64,000 nucleotides of DNA. It comes from Gymnopus androsaceus JB14 (taxonomy: Eukaryota; Basidiomycota; Agaricomycetes; Agaricales; Omphalotaceae). The first letter of the stretch is position 1. Each line of letters starts with the position of its first letter. The DNA lies in the NCBI GenBank assembly GCA_009733575.1, contig ML769508.1:62001-126000 (forward strand), in the 5' to 3' direction. Shown one piece after another: positions 1 through 12,452 of the stretch. Position numbers and translations under genes: made by a program. The notes below the pieces were generated by a model. It was not told where the DNA came from. It saw nothing but the letters and a program-made list of their open reading frames with translations, and did no database searches.

Positions 1-395
1 CGTCACAACTAAGCCCCCAGGACCTCGAACAAAGTGCTCGAAAGCTAGCACAGGAGCTAGGATATCCTCTCACATAGAAGGGATCTGTAGTGCCTTTCTC
101 TCTCAAGGACGCAGCGACAAATTCCCAGGAGGTATGAGATTTCACAGTTTGCCCTGTATCCCAGATATACTATAGATGGCCCAGGAGATCTTGGCTCAAT
201 TGGCCCAGATCTCTTTCGCGACGTAAGTCTCAGCGAAAAGCTTTGAATTATGGATTAAACCCTCACTTTATGCAGCGGTTGCGCTATCACGCATAAGTTC
301 ATAGCCACCGCAACTGGAGGCGTACAATGCGGAACAAAGATCTCGAGACCCATGCAGCTCGCAAGGCGTACCTACGCAAGATCCTGAGCGCTTGA
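1..395 (+). pseudogene. Relic of an acireductone-dioxygenase-like (ARD-like) gene, 5' end outside window
   Basis: The first bases translate to a stretch ending LAQELGYPLT, which matches the N-terminal exon of the intact ARD-like genes further right, but a TAG stop follows at once. Near 360-395 the reading KDLETHAARKAYLRKILSA then stop matches the C-terminal tail (HPARxEYLxxL) of the same family. The exons between are too eroded to follow. It is the only plus-strand member besides the copy at 39365 and the relic at 38928. I infer a dead copy that begins outside the window. Confidence 0.55.
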
Positions 396-689
396 AACTT
401 CCTGGAGAAGTGGCGAATTTACTACTATTTGCTCTTCTTGTTTATTTCTTGTGTACGATCTCTATCTTGTACTAGTAGGAACAAAACACGAATTACAGAA
501 GATACGCAAAGCCTGTAAACCTAAACGTCAGCCATTAAAACCTGCAGTCCAACTGGCCGAGCATCAGGAGCATTATAATGATCTCTGTGCGATTCAAGGT
601 AAAATTTCACCCCGACAGCATTAATATGAGTCGGGATATTGGGTTCACTGTATGGAATGAGCCAATAGTCATAGTCATCGCAGTAACGA

Positions 690-3581
690 TTAACCAACTA
701 ACCTTGTCGCCGCAGTCGCACCAGTTGTAATCACAGCAGCCTCACGTTGACCACATTTGCCCCACCTCGGGCTCACTCTTCCATCGGCAGAGTGAAATTG
801 GATACCGTTGAGATATTTCCCAGCCCAGACGGTAACAGAGCTGATCAAATCCCCGCTCGGTCCAAGGTCCCAACAAGCACCGTCCCGATTCTGCTCTACA
901 GCTTCTGCAGTAGTAACATGGGAAGTTAGGCCTTCGTCAGCTTGACCAAAGCTCGACGACATGTTTTTATGTCTTTGTAAAGCTGACACGGCTGCAACAT
1001 CTTTGATTCCTGCCCATAGATCAGTAGGGGTACCAAGGTAGCAAGTGGAACCATCGACATAGGTGATGACGAAACCTCCAAGCTCGATAATGTGATACTC
1101 ATCAGGAGCAGCGAGCAGACCTGAGATTTTCGCGATAGGTTTAGTGAGGTCTAGGTAGCAAAGTGCATAATGTTCGTTGCTTCCGTAGATAGACTCTTCA
1201 GAGCGCCAGTGAGCGGGCGGAGGAGAGGGATCCCATGCCTCCGGTGTAGCGGGTATGGTCGGAGGGTCAATAGACGGGGAGTAGAGAGCACCTAAACAAG
1301 TCAAACGGATAGAAGCCTGGGGGTTCCTTCGCTAAAATACCAATTAAATCAGTATAATAACACACTATGACCAGATGGAGGATAACACCTCAAAGGAACC
1401 ATATATTCCTGCAATGTTATTGTTGGTAGTTGGCCCAGTATAATCAAATACCGTACAAGAACCACTACGGAGCATCCCAAATATACCTTGGCGACCTCGA
1501 TCAGTCAAAACCTGCGAATCGACTTGTTAGAGAACATTTCCGAACGATGTAACAATTACTGAACAAACCTTGAGCCCTACTGGTCCCGAGCCTATACCCA
1601 AGCTCACTTTGACGATCCGTTCTCCCCCAGGTCCGTCTACAGGAAAGTACTTGAGATTGCCCTTCGAAACGCCAATGAACGATGGCTCCGCATTGTTGTG
1701 ATAGGCGAAAAATCCTAAAAAGTCGGCTGATACTGCGAGTCCTGTGAATGCGCTGAGCTGATCTTCGGAAGCACCAAAGATGAGAGGGTGCATGATTTGG
1801 TTATTTTCGGTCGCTTCGGTGCCATAGTTGTTATATCCCACATGAAAAGGGATTGCATGAACATCTGGAGGCGGGATCTACAGTCGGAAAAGCTCTTTAG
1901 CCATCAACCGACCGACAATGAAAGGCAAGTTGAACATACCGCGTTCTTCCAGACCATCCTTCTAGTTGCAGCGTCCACTTTCGGCAGTGAAGGAAGATCA
2001 ATACTGGACGGAAGTGGACATTCCAAAATCCCTAGGCGCACAACAGCATCCTTGATAACAACAGCCTTCAATCCAACGAAAACATTCCCGTTATCTACCG
2101 CCATTAATCTCAAACAAGTTTCGCTCGTAGAGCCAACGTAACGGCAGGTGAGCGCAGCGTCCTGACCGACACCCCATTGAATTTTGGGCTCAGGCGAAGT
2201 CATGAAGAACAAGAAGCCGTCAATCCAGTCTCCCTCTTCGATGACTAGAGTGTCAGTGGAAATACCCGCCTTGACATCTCCTTCAATCGCAGAACGTACA
2301 CCGCGAATGGTCAAGGCGATACCAGCAAGATTGCCCGAGCTATTCCAAGAAATCTCGAGCGTCTTCCGTTCGGTAGCAATGTCGGACCACTGGGGCAACA
2401 TGAACTTTGTGACCGAGTTGAATTCTGGAATAGTAGGATTCGATACACCTACAAAATGCATGCACTTGGCACTTTGTAACATCTGTGCAGCATCTCCCTT
2501 CGGCAGCGTACTCTGTATCTCGTTCTCTAGCTGAATGTATCTGCGCCCGAGCCCCTGGCAAACATTGTAGATCCGCCGACGATTGGCGAAACCCAAGAGG
2601 TAGTTTGTCACCTTTGGTTTTGTCTGGTTTAGAGAAGCTCTCAAGATCATTATGAATTTTAGCCCAGTCATACAATTCTTCCTGTTTGAGCGGCATGAGC
2701 GATGACCTCCCATGACCATGGCATGTGTGTTTCGATACGCTTCCGCCAGAATGACGGTGCTAGTTGGAGTCGTCGAGCAGCGGGAGAGGCTGTCCTGAAT
2801 GGAGTAAATATCAACATCGGAAGGGTTAAAAGGATCTCGTTCAAGATTTCTGGGGGTAGATTGGAGAATGGATCATGGAATGTGCGTGAAAGTGGTTCTG
2901 CGACATTGGCGTCCGAGCGAGACTGTAGAAGCGGCATGGCAGCAGCGTAATCCACCATTGCTGGTATATTGATTGGATCCAAGAGAAATGGCTGCGAAAA
3001 GCGTGGTTTATTTAATAATTGTGCAGCACAGAATGCGACGACCACTCACCAAGGCTTCGACCAGTGTCAATGAAAGTACTGCTCGCCCTTACCCCCGTCA
3101 AGCTCGAAAGTAATTGATATTAAGACATCGAAGTCCTTTGCCTTTGCGTTTCTCGCGCATGGCTCCAAACAGAATATCCGGATTAACTGCAGATGTAGTT
3201 CCCTTTTCGCGAGCCAAGACCTTAACGAAAACATCAAGACATTTTCTGTGCATTGGAATAGCCTTTTCCTGTTCTTCCGCGTAGTTGTAGTAGGTGTCCA
3301 CCGCAAACCTCTCCGAGCCCCCATCTGCAGAAGGACAATTGGGATCGTCACTTGGACTGCAGTGAGCGGTTCCATAATAATCACCTGCGTCCACTGCCGG
3401 AAATATAGCAGCATGAAAGACTGCTGGCGTCAGGATTTTCACCAACGACTTGCAAAGTGTCCAGCCAGGAAAAGAGAGGATTGAGAAAATTTATGTTATT
3501 CGCCTCTTCCAAGGTTTCTTCGTCGACATGGGAGGAGAATGAGGCAGCACAAAGAGCACAATAATATTCCCAGTCGCCCAT
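690..3581 (-). pseudogene. F-box protein with jacalin-like C-terminal part, multiply frameshifted
   Basis: Reading from 3581 downwards: an N-terminal segment with cysteine pairs (MGDWEYYCALCAASF), a segment ending near 3098, an F-box around 2800-2920 (DPFSNLPPEILNEILL), a long C-terminal region from 2610 to 1904, exons at about 1884-1576 and 1500-1380, and a final exon 1304-690 whose end (SSVTVWAGKYLNGIQF) resembles jacalin-like lectin repeats. F-box proteins recruit substrates to SCF ubiquitin ligases. The frame must shift near 3430 and 3135, an in-frame TGA follows near 3075, and single extra bases appear near 2660 and 2600 (TKPKVTNYLL continues in a third frame). Several introns downstream remain clean, for example GTATGT to TAG near 1941-1885. 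I infer a recent pseudogene; sequencing error could explain one shift but hardly five lesions. Confidence 0.6.
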
Positions 3582-4074
3582 GATAATGGTCGCAAAGAAG
3601 AAAGCTGATATACGATGTTGGTTCAAGTTCGTAACACAGCCGGAAGTTGCCAAGTCTACAAAAATGCTTCCGCTGTCAGACCGAAGATCATAGGAGATCC
3701 TATAGAGCTTGCTCTAAGTCGGGTTCAGATTGTGGAAAGTTCAAGATTCAAGATTCAAGGTTATAGTAGAAGACAAAGGCAATCAGCGCCGTTGTTGGGC
3801 TTCCGATTTTCTACATGTGGATACATGTAAATAGCTTTGTGGTAGGATTCTACTCTAATCGACGGCATGTTATGTACAACAGTAAGTATGCGGGGAGAAC
3901 AGTAACAAAATTCCAGAATGAAGTGATTGCGATAACAGTTATAATGCGATAAGGAGAAAGAGTGCTGTAGCCCACAAAAAAAAACATCAATAAGATGCAA
4001 TTGCAGGAGCTGGTCATGTAATGAGTTAGAGTCGAGCGTAGATAAAAAAGAAAGAGAAAAGAAACCCGCCGTCT

Positions 4075-7000
4075 CTAACACGTCTTGGTCTGACCCGATG
4101 CAAGAGGCTTCTCGTTCTCGTTCCAATCCACACCCCTTTTCGGATGATAGTTTGTCTTGACCGTCAGCTCCGAAACGCCCTTGCCAGCTCCTCCTTTCCC
4201 TTTCGCCCCTCCAGGTCCTCCCTTTCCAGCAGCCTTCCCAGCACGAATAGATTTAACGTCAAGACCAACATTCGTATTCCAGATATTCCCGTCGGGTCCC
4301 AATCCCAGCCATAGACTCGTTCCCGCTCCGCGATTCAGATTATCGCCAGCTCCAGATTCAGCAGACCCAGAATATAAACTCGAATTCTTTGCATTTTGTG
4401 ATAAGAGTGGTTTCTTCTTCTCCTTCACGACGCGGTTGCGGTCGCAGCGCTCAAGGTACATTTACTTGCATGTTCGAGTAAAAGGCGATACATAGAGTGG
4501 TTGAACCCGACTTTTAGGGCGCCGATGGCGTAGATAGTAACTTCATAGGTATTTTGAGGAGAGATGTTTCTGCGGCCTTCGAGGGTCTCCCTGACGATAG
4601 CTTCAGTGGTCTGTCGATACGATATGTCAGTGGGAAAGAAAAAGAGAAGGGTGGAAACACACTTCGACAGATAATGCTTCCCATTCCTTCATGGTCAGAT
4701 CATCCAGTCTGAAAGCTTTGTACACGCCAGTATAGTACCAGACTCCGTCATTGTTATAGAAGCATTCTGTGATTCATTGCAATTAGCGTCCTCATATTTC
4801 AACTAAACGCGAAATGCATTACCTGTAGGTTTGTTCATCTTCGACGTCAAATCAGCCGGAGCCCATCGATGCACCGTCGTAGCACGAGGATCGGTGATGC
4901 ATTTGAAGGCGGGAGTAAGGTAGTATCCATGTTCTTCACGCTGAGGGCACCAAGATGTAGTAAGTTGGTGTAAGACACGGTAATTCGCTAGACTGAGAAT
5001 GGGAGTGAAAGCGTGGGTGAGAAGACGAAACGAAAGCAAAGAAACCCTTACGAGGCGCGAAGAGGCTACAGTAGACGTTAGTCAGCTCAAAATTGGCGAC
5101 CTGCTCCGGGAACAGAAGCAAAAAGCTCACGTATGGAGTTGGGATGATGAATAGGTTTGAGGAAGTCGCTCGGAGCTTCATCTGGAATAGGAAAAGCAGC
5201 GAGAAGCTTGTTGCGAGCGTGGATGAGGTCTTGGGCTTCTTCAGAGGGAACAGCGGATCTGATGACCTAGGATATCAGGTAATGGCTTCAAGCTCCAAGA
5301 TAGTCTTTAGAGAGTTATTGGTACGTGAAGGAGAGGATGTAGAGTTCTAGAGGTCTACCAGCATCGGAATTCTGAAATTTTCGGTTAATAAAATGAAATG
5401 GGCGTACAAAGAACTCACCTTGGCTTTTATCTCTTCGCGCAAATCCTTGACCACACTTTCTAGACGAGCAATCTCGGTCTTGAGCTTGATACTTTCGGGG
5501 GTTCCAGCTTCTTTCTTCTTCATCTCCGAAGGTTCCAATTCCTTCTCAAGGCGTTCAATCGTTTTGACTTTTTGTTCTATCGAGATATACGCGTCCGAGA
5601 GGCGTTTAACAGGACCCCCGCTAATCCCCCGAGGTCCCCGATCCCACCCCGCCAAATTTTGGACTTTTGGAGGCTCAAGTCCGATGCCAAACGCCGAATT
5701 TTTGGCCTGATATAACAAGCGTTACTATTATCCTTAGCGCCGCAAGCGGCAATCCCCGACAGCCTATCGAAAAGGGGTCAGTTATCCAAGCTCTGATAAT
5801 TCTCACTGAAATAAATCTCAACCAGCACCTCTGAAGTCAGTTTATACAGTGAGCTGAAATGATGCTGAAACGCTTTACTCAAAAAAGTGGGCAAATCAAC
5901 AGCCTTTGCACCAGGGTGACTTGGCAGGATACAGAACGGTCCCATGACTAGAGGTAGTTTTGGCAGATAACGCGGTTAACGTTAAGTGTAAATCACCAGA
6001 AGGACATAGGGCAAAAGCTTGCTTCAATGTAGCAATAAAATCTGAGCCGGCATACAAAAGAGTTTCATGTTGAATAGAAACGTCACAAAGTAAACACTTG
6101 ATTATTTCATGTAAAGGACAGGTCCGAGCTTAGAATGATAGTAGCTGCAAATAAACTGATAAGTACGTGAAGTGAGGGCAACAGGTATCTGAAAATCACG
6201 AAATATATCAAGTATGGTCTCAACCAGTTGTGATTTGCTGAGTGCTCGAGAGACTTGGCATTGTAAATCAGATACTCGAACGACACTTAGTCACTGCAAC
6301 CAGGCTGTAACCGCAAATGTTCAGATTGAGGTAAAGCCCACGTAGGCACGCGAGAGAGTTGCGCAATATATATATCATTAACTGTAACGGTCATTATCTA
6401 GTTATAAAGGTCAAAAGCCAGAGGCGAAGCAATGGGGGTGAAGAGAAAAAACGGAATCAAAACCAGGTGCTTCAAGATAGGGCCGAAACGTGGCCAAAAC
6501 GTGGTTGGTGGGAAAGACTTGCCTAAAACTCACGTTTCAGTGGGATTTTGGCCGATCAAGGGTAACAGGACCCTCCCCTTCCCTTCGGTCAGAGTCGGGG
6601 ATCTATGTCTGATGCCAGATATGTACTTGGCACGCCGAAAATGACCATTCTAGATGGATGTCCGATGCCTTTGCGCCGAAAAATTTGCACCTCAGCAGGC
6701 GAGCAGTGCAGGGCGAGTCGTCGTGGCTTTAAAAAATTATTGAAAATACTACTTGTGCAAACATTTTTACTACTGGACTATGTCAGAAATCCTCGAGATT
6801 GATGAAGAACTTAGAAGGGAACGTAGAACTCCACGGCCTACCCCCAGAAAGCTTGTTAAAGTCCCTTAAAATCCCGATGAGGGGTCAGATTTGGATGATG
6901 ACTGTGATGAAAGCATTCAAACGAGTCCGGAGATGAATGTACATCCATTTAAATGGATTATAATACTCATATATGCATTTCTAACCAAAAAAAAAGAGGT

Positions 7001-7183
7001 TTTCCTGCCTCTATGAACTTTGATGCCATGTCCCGCCGAAAACGACCTCCATCGAAGGAGGTTCGATGCTTTTCACCGAAAAATGTTCAAATGGGGTAAG
7101 AATTTACGCCGAATTTGGCCTTCGGCAGCATCGGAGTTTTTGGAGGATTAGCGGGGGTCCTCGTTTAACGGCTTCATCTCGTG
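4075..7183 (-). pseudogene. DUF6697-like coiled-coil protein, truncated copy 1, split by a transposon
   Basis: This is a near copy of the gene at 12667-14591. Recognisable pieces in order are the coiled-coil exon (SDAYISIEQKVKTIERLEKE, 5590-5400), the core exon (REEHGYYLTPAFKCITDPR, about 4980-4840), the exon with LDDLTMKEWEALS, and the Gly/Lys-rich tail ending in QTKTC. The N-terminal exon is missing because similarity stops near 7183. A 1551 bp element (5611-7161) sits inside the coiled-coil exon. An extra base near 5152 shifts the frame (copy 2 reads DVLKPIIIPTPY there), and 24 bp present in copy 2 are missing at about 4510. The DUF6697 name is from memory of the family pattern; the pseudogene status is seen directly. 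Confidence 0.65.
5611..7161. mobile_element. hAT-type DNA transposon, non-autonomous, with 8-bp target duplication
   Basis: The element begins AGGACCCCCGCTAATCC and ends with the inverse, and is flanked on both sides by CGTTTAAC (5603-5610 and 7162-7169). Copy 2 of the host gene has one uninterrupted CGTTTAAC at the same site, so both the insertion and its exact ends are visible. An 8-bp duplication with short inverted ends is the hallmark of the hAT superfamily. Subterminal motifs with GCCGAA recur near both ends. No full transposase is present; only an acidic N-terminal-like remnant starts at 6780 (MSEILEIDEELRRER, then a stop, then DEGSDLDDDCDES). It is therefore probably mobilised by a relative elsewhere. 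Confidence 0.85.
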
Positions 7184-7714
7184 GTGTAGCCGGACTGTGT
7201 GACGCGTGACGATGAGAGCTGATTCTCACGGGTCAAAAAGGAAAGAGGGTCATGTTCTGACACAATCACGTCTATATACACACATCGAGTCTGCTTATCA
7301 GGAAGGTCGAGCAATGAATCTGTGTCACTGTCTCCTAGCTCCAAAGGCACTTGCAAATGTTATACGGTTCGCAACTTATTCGCAGCACACAAATGTGTTT
7401 ACGAACATCATTTTCCATAGGAAATGCGATCCATGAAGGCATATCGGGGTATTCTTCTCTATACCTTGAATATTAGTCAACCACATCCCCACTGTCATAC
7501 TCGCGAGCAAAGCTATGTCAATCAACCTATCTGAGAATTTCTTTCTGCTTCTCAAGTACGATACTGACAAATGATGTCACTGAGTTGCCTCTGCTTTTCA
7601 CTGTGTAGGTCCCATGAATAGATTGGGCTGCAGCTCTCACTCTGAAGGACGGGAAAGTCTGCATAAGATCTCTGAGGTCTATGACGCAGTACAGTACTGA
7701 AGAATACATCCAAG
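7184..7714. other. Intergenic, no gene seen
   Basis: Between the end of the truncated duplication and the GMC gene there are only short overlapping ORFs without family resemblance or sensible splice sites. The motif GACGCGTGAC near 7200 also occurs near 19970. Confidence 0.5.
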
Positions 7715-10057
7715 CTACGACATATTCCATGTAGCCTTCACAAGGACTGCCGCTCGTTCTGCAATGACATAAACAGGTGCCTGTGTATGTGCACTTGTAA
7801 CGAAAGGCTACACCATTCTCAGTATTTCAGCGGTACTAAATAAAGCATCAACTCACAAAAACAGATGCATCCACCACTCTTAGCCCTTCGACTTTCTTCA
7901 CCCTGAGATCTGGATCAACGACACCGTAGTCTGCTCCCTTTGCACTCATGGCTGCAGTACCTACAAGATGAAAAGTTGAGACGGAATTATTTCGTATATA
8001 CGCATCCACTCGACTGTCATCTGTAGTCGAACTAATGTTTTCAAAAGGCCCGAATTGAGAAAGGACGTAGCCGTCCAGGACGGGGCTGTAAGATATTGGA
8101 ACATGATTTGTATACCCTGCCTCATAGCGGCAATATCAAAGGGAGAAGTGTAATAACCAGGATCGATGAGAGGGGAGGCAAATGGATCGGTACTGTTTAT
8201 AGTGACCGAACCACCTAGTACGTGATTTAGATAAGAACGAAGAGAAAAAACAAAACTCAAATGCCTACGAGATGCGGGGCTAACCACTGCCAATGATACT
8301 GTTAAAAAGTTGCCTATAGCAGGAACTTGCCCAACTAGGAAACCATTCTAAGACGATCAGGGTGAGTAGTTGACACATCTTATACTTGTAAATTACTAAC
8401 TGAAGGAAACAGCTCCAAATGAGGGGAATCCTTCCCCGATGAAGGATCACCAAGCATTTCTGTCAAACTTTCATTCACCCTGAAGAAAGCCACCTGGTTG
8501 TTACCGATATCTACCAGCGGACCTGTTCCGGTTCTATTGAACCGTGTATATACCTCGTCGAGCAACGTAGCATTGCGGTTAATGTCATCAAATGTTTGCG
8601 TCGAGTTGACCAGAAAAACATTTGTTGAAAGACCCGGTTGGTCAGTGAGATTCTGCCCAACACTAGGAAGATTGACCAGGGGAGGGATGCCGAGTTGAGA
8701 AAGATAGGTAGAGTTTCCAATTCCAGAATTCAGTAGAATCTGGGCAGAATTGACAACTCCGGCAGATAGAATGATCTCTTTCGATGCATGCACTTGAAGA
8801 AGAGGGCCTAATATAAAATTTAGTGAGAAGTTTTCGAAATTTCAGCGAGACGTGCCCCCAAGATTCTGAGAGAACTCGACGCTTTTAAACGAGTATCCAG
8901 ATGATGAGCTGTTTGAGGCACTTGGGATGACCCGAGATACGCGTGCGTGGAGCAAAACATGCAAGTTTTCTCTTTGAATGACCGGTCCTTGCTGAAGATA
9001 CCTGCGAGTACGGTTAAGGGGATGGAATGCAGAGGTAAATACTTGGACTGTACGAGGTCGCAGAACTGCTCCGATGGCCTCCAGTGGTGACGGTTTTTTG
9101 AAGCCAACCTGTTTTGGGTGAATTAGTACTCGTGAATGTACTCTAAAAAATAAATTGTCACTCGCCGACTCCCAGAGGTTGACCCCCGTTATAGTCTTCA
9201 TTGTAGTGGAAAATACCTCCAAGTTCATGGGCGGCGTTGATCACCTTGAAGTCGGTGCTAAACGGAAATCCAGGCAGACTGACAGCGTTTGTTCCTGTGA
9301 AACTGTGTACGGCGGGGTTGAATTCGCCTGTGGTATTGTGGTGGTCCGCAGGTGGCTCGAATTTTTCGTTCTAGGAGAAAGTATAAAGTATAAAGTCGAT
9401 GCCAGGACCATTTAACTACAACTCACCAGCGCAAGGTAAGGCTGTATGTTAGTCCAAGACCAACCGTCGTCCCCAGTCACTGTTGCCCACCGGTCATAAT
9501 CATCAGCAGATCCACGAGTATAAAACATTCCATCTTGAAAAGTAAATTAGCTGGGTTGACCTAGAAACTTTTACTTCTATACTCACTGACTGAGCTCGAT
9601 CCCCCTAGAACAAATCCTCGGTACAGAGGAGTGGTGAGATTGTTTAGTCCACTCTGCACAGTACTTGAGTAGTTCCAGTCGTATTGAGGCTTGATCGGAA
9701 ACGCAAAGAAAGGTACATCAATTTCGAATGCGCCAATGTTTCTAGGTGAATACTAAGACCAACTTGAGGATGAGGGAGAAAGAAATAAGCAACATACGTT
9801 CCACCAGCTTCAAGCACCAACACAGAAAAATCCTTGTTCTCGGTGAGCCTGTTTGCTAGAACATTTCCTGCAGTTCCTCCTGAAATTGCGTATCAGCATT
9901 GCGGAAAGCTATTTCCCGAATATACTTTAGTACCCCCTACAATCACAAAGTCATAGTTATTCGATGGAAGGTCGCTGAAATTATTGAAAATGATAGCTGA
10001 GCAAAATGAAAAGACTGAAAGATAGCCGAAGATTAAGATCAAGTATGAGTTTAGCAT
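7715..10057 (-). CDS. Secreted GMC oxidoreductase, aryl-alcohol-oxidase-like
   Basis: The start at 10057 gives a hydrophobic signal-like N-terminus (MLNSYLILIFGYLSVFSFCS). The FAD-binding motif follows as VGGGTAGNVLANRL once the intron ending near 9875 is removed. Further family landmarks are GGSSS near 9600, the glycosylated middle (GIGNSTYLSQLGIPPL), and both active-site histidines: FHLVGTAAMSAKGADYGVVD near 7970-7920 and SAHTQAPVYVIAERAA near 7775-7730, ending at the stop at 7715. GMC enzymes of this type oxidise alcohols and release H2O2 outside the cell for lignin breakdown; which alcohol is unknown. Two introns seem to use GC or odd donors (near 9168 and 8867), and a single-base slip may exist near 9050, so one exon border there is uncertain. 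Most other introns are ordinary. Confidence 0.8.
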
Positions 10058-12440
10058 TTCAGTAGTCTGCGACTGCGAGTGCCACTCTATAAGCTCGTCG
10101 TTCAAGATCTTTTTATGTTATTTCTGAATGTGACATGGATTATGGAATGGAAACTTGCCTCGAACAAAAATCCCAACAGAATTCCGAGTGGAAGTGAGAT
10201 ACTTTTTCAAGTTTTGGGCGAGTCACCAGGCCCAGCTTCTGCAGTTATATAGGTCCAGTGGACATGACTTCATATATGTGCATGTCCAGCCGTTCTTTAC
10301 ATGGACCATTTGAGTGGTTTTTCTTACCTTCTTAACACTGGTTCTGTCGGGAGAAGTTGAGGATGGTCACGCAGAGCCTCTAGGTTCCCACTGGGAGCAT
10401 TTTGATATGATAAAAGAAGAAAGAAGGCGGTCAATTTCAGCGGCGACCTATTTGAAGAAGAACTGAACACCCACATCAGTAAAACGGCAAGTTGCTTGGG
10501 GCTTGGGAGGCACTGTCCCAGGCTGAGCTTGACCAAGCACGATCGGACCTCAAGCACCTCTCGAGCCCAAGCACCAAGCTGATGTCAAGCACTGAGGCTA
10601 TGGTGTAGCCTGTAGTACTAAAGATAGCATGTTTCTTTACTCTGAGTCATTGTCGCACCTACGTTCTAAGACGAGATCGTACAATACGGAAAAACAGAGT
10701 GAGCCTTCTCGAGGCTTGGGAAAGGCCCTGAATTTTTGGAGCCCTCAGCTGACTTTAATTGGAAACACTCCCATCTATCCGTTCGGTCACCAATCCATAG
10801 AATATACAGAAGTGTTGTAGTGAGCTGTAAGCTTCTCGTCGGGATAGAACTGAGCAACACAAGAGATTCATGTCTCTCAGGACCAGGAAGATGAGCGTCG
10901 TACAGCTCCTTACATAACGCGCTTCACCGAAAGGTTATGATAGTGCTAGTCGCTATCCTTCAGCAATTCAATATTCCAAGTTTCGAGAAGCAGAGTCGCA
11001 CTGCGAAGAGTCTCCATCATGTTGGGAAGAGATATATACGAAATCTCTCTCTCACTTTCCTGCCCCCTCGTCCCTCACCTGCACGTCAATGTGATCGATA
11101 TTATGAAGGAAGTGAGTGATACATGATGAGCACGACGATGATCATGAATAGAGTTCATGAGGAGTTCGAGACGATGATCATCAGTCGATGGAGATTGTAA
11201 TGTCTTTGGATGCTCTGAGCGGACCTGGGGAGCTGGGACAGTGTAGGGGGCTCCCAAAGAGGCGGGTATAGCAGACGCGGGCAACTTTGAGACGAATACG
11301 GGGGCGAAAAGATGCTGATTCGGCGATTGAATGACGAGATGGTCATCGCACCTGAATCTCCTTGAAATACGACAGTGATAACTTGGCAAAGCCAGAAGAT
11401 ATCGTTGCATGGTGGAGCCTCCTTGGAGATGCGTAGCCGTCATCATCTTTCAGCGTCCACGCCAACGTAAGGACCACCTCGTGAAGCGTCATGACGAACG
11501 CCCGTTACTTGTGCTGATCATTCGACTCCACCCCAACGAAAACAACTGCAGCTGCAGCGAAGGATGCTCTGAAAGGGTGTGGCTCGGTCGTACGTAGACA
11601 GAGATGAGGTGTAAGAGATGCTAAGTGACCGGCTAGTGACCGCTGTGAGGATGGATTAGCTGATTTGGTCTTTCACAAGGCCTGGTCCACGCCATTGTGT
11701 TTCGGCTCATACTTGGAATACTGCAAATCTGCGTAACCCAAGGAGATCCAATCCCTGGTTTGCCATCAGGAGCTGCAGCGTTTAAGAGCAACCAATTTCG
11801 AGGGACGTCGACGCCTACTGCTGCATCCATCGTTTGAATACGGCAATGAACAAGTACAGTGAAGGGAAAGAAATCATTTCTGTTTTGGAACTGGAAGGTA
11901 TGCCTCGGGCTCGGAAGTGAGGAGAAGAGATACCAAGTGAGCAGCGGGCGAACAGGAATGGGGTATGCTAAGTGACTTGGTGTTACACAACGCAACCTCG
12001 GCTATGGCAATCTTAGGATGAAGTTCAGGGTCTGCCTGCAGTACGTGAGTATCCTGCTAATCGCTGGTCGTTGCGTTGGCGTCGATGTTGATATGGCTGC
12101 GTTCAATGGTGATCGCATCGATCCCCATCGATGAGGTAGCTTGAGCTGGAAAATATAGGAATAAGCAGAGTAACAAACGCACAACTTCAAAAAAAGCTCA
12201 CCTTTCATCTCATCATTCAGCTTCGCCAACTTTCCGGCGCCTTGTAGGCTCCTGCTACTAAGACTGCATTCAATATGAAGAGTTTCGGAGCCTGCACTAA
12301 GCTGCAAATGGTACTGTTCCGGGTTTAGGCAATATTCAGCTAGCGTAGATACAGTGGTCGCAGATATGTTAGAGATTAAGAACGAATGTCACACCCGTGA
12401 CTGCCGTCACGTTTGATTGCACTGGTCTTCGAGTATTAGA
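10058..12440. other. Intergenic with an eroded coding-like stretch on the minus strand
   Basis: No complete gene is visible. On the minus strand from about 12360 to 11750 a frame reads like decayed protein (LAEYCLNPEQYHLQLSAGSE, a plausible intron at about 12200-12145, then IDAITIERSHINIDANATTS), interrupted by stops. I do not recognise the family. The rest, 10058-11600, including the region upstream of the GMC gene, shows nothing I can name. Confidence 0.3.
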
Positions 12441-12452
12441 TACCATAGCTTT

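Noticed and set aside
4157..4495. Plus-strand Pro-rich ORF
   Set aside because: It is the antisense of the Gly/Lys-rich tail of the DUF6697-like pseudogene; the same antisense frame appears at 12755.
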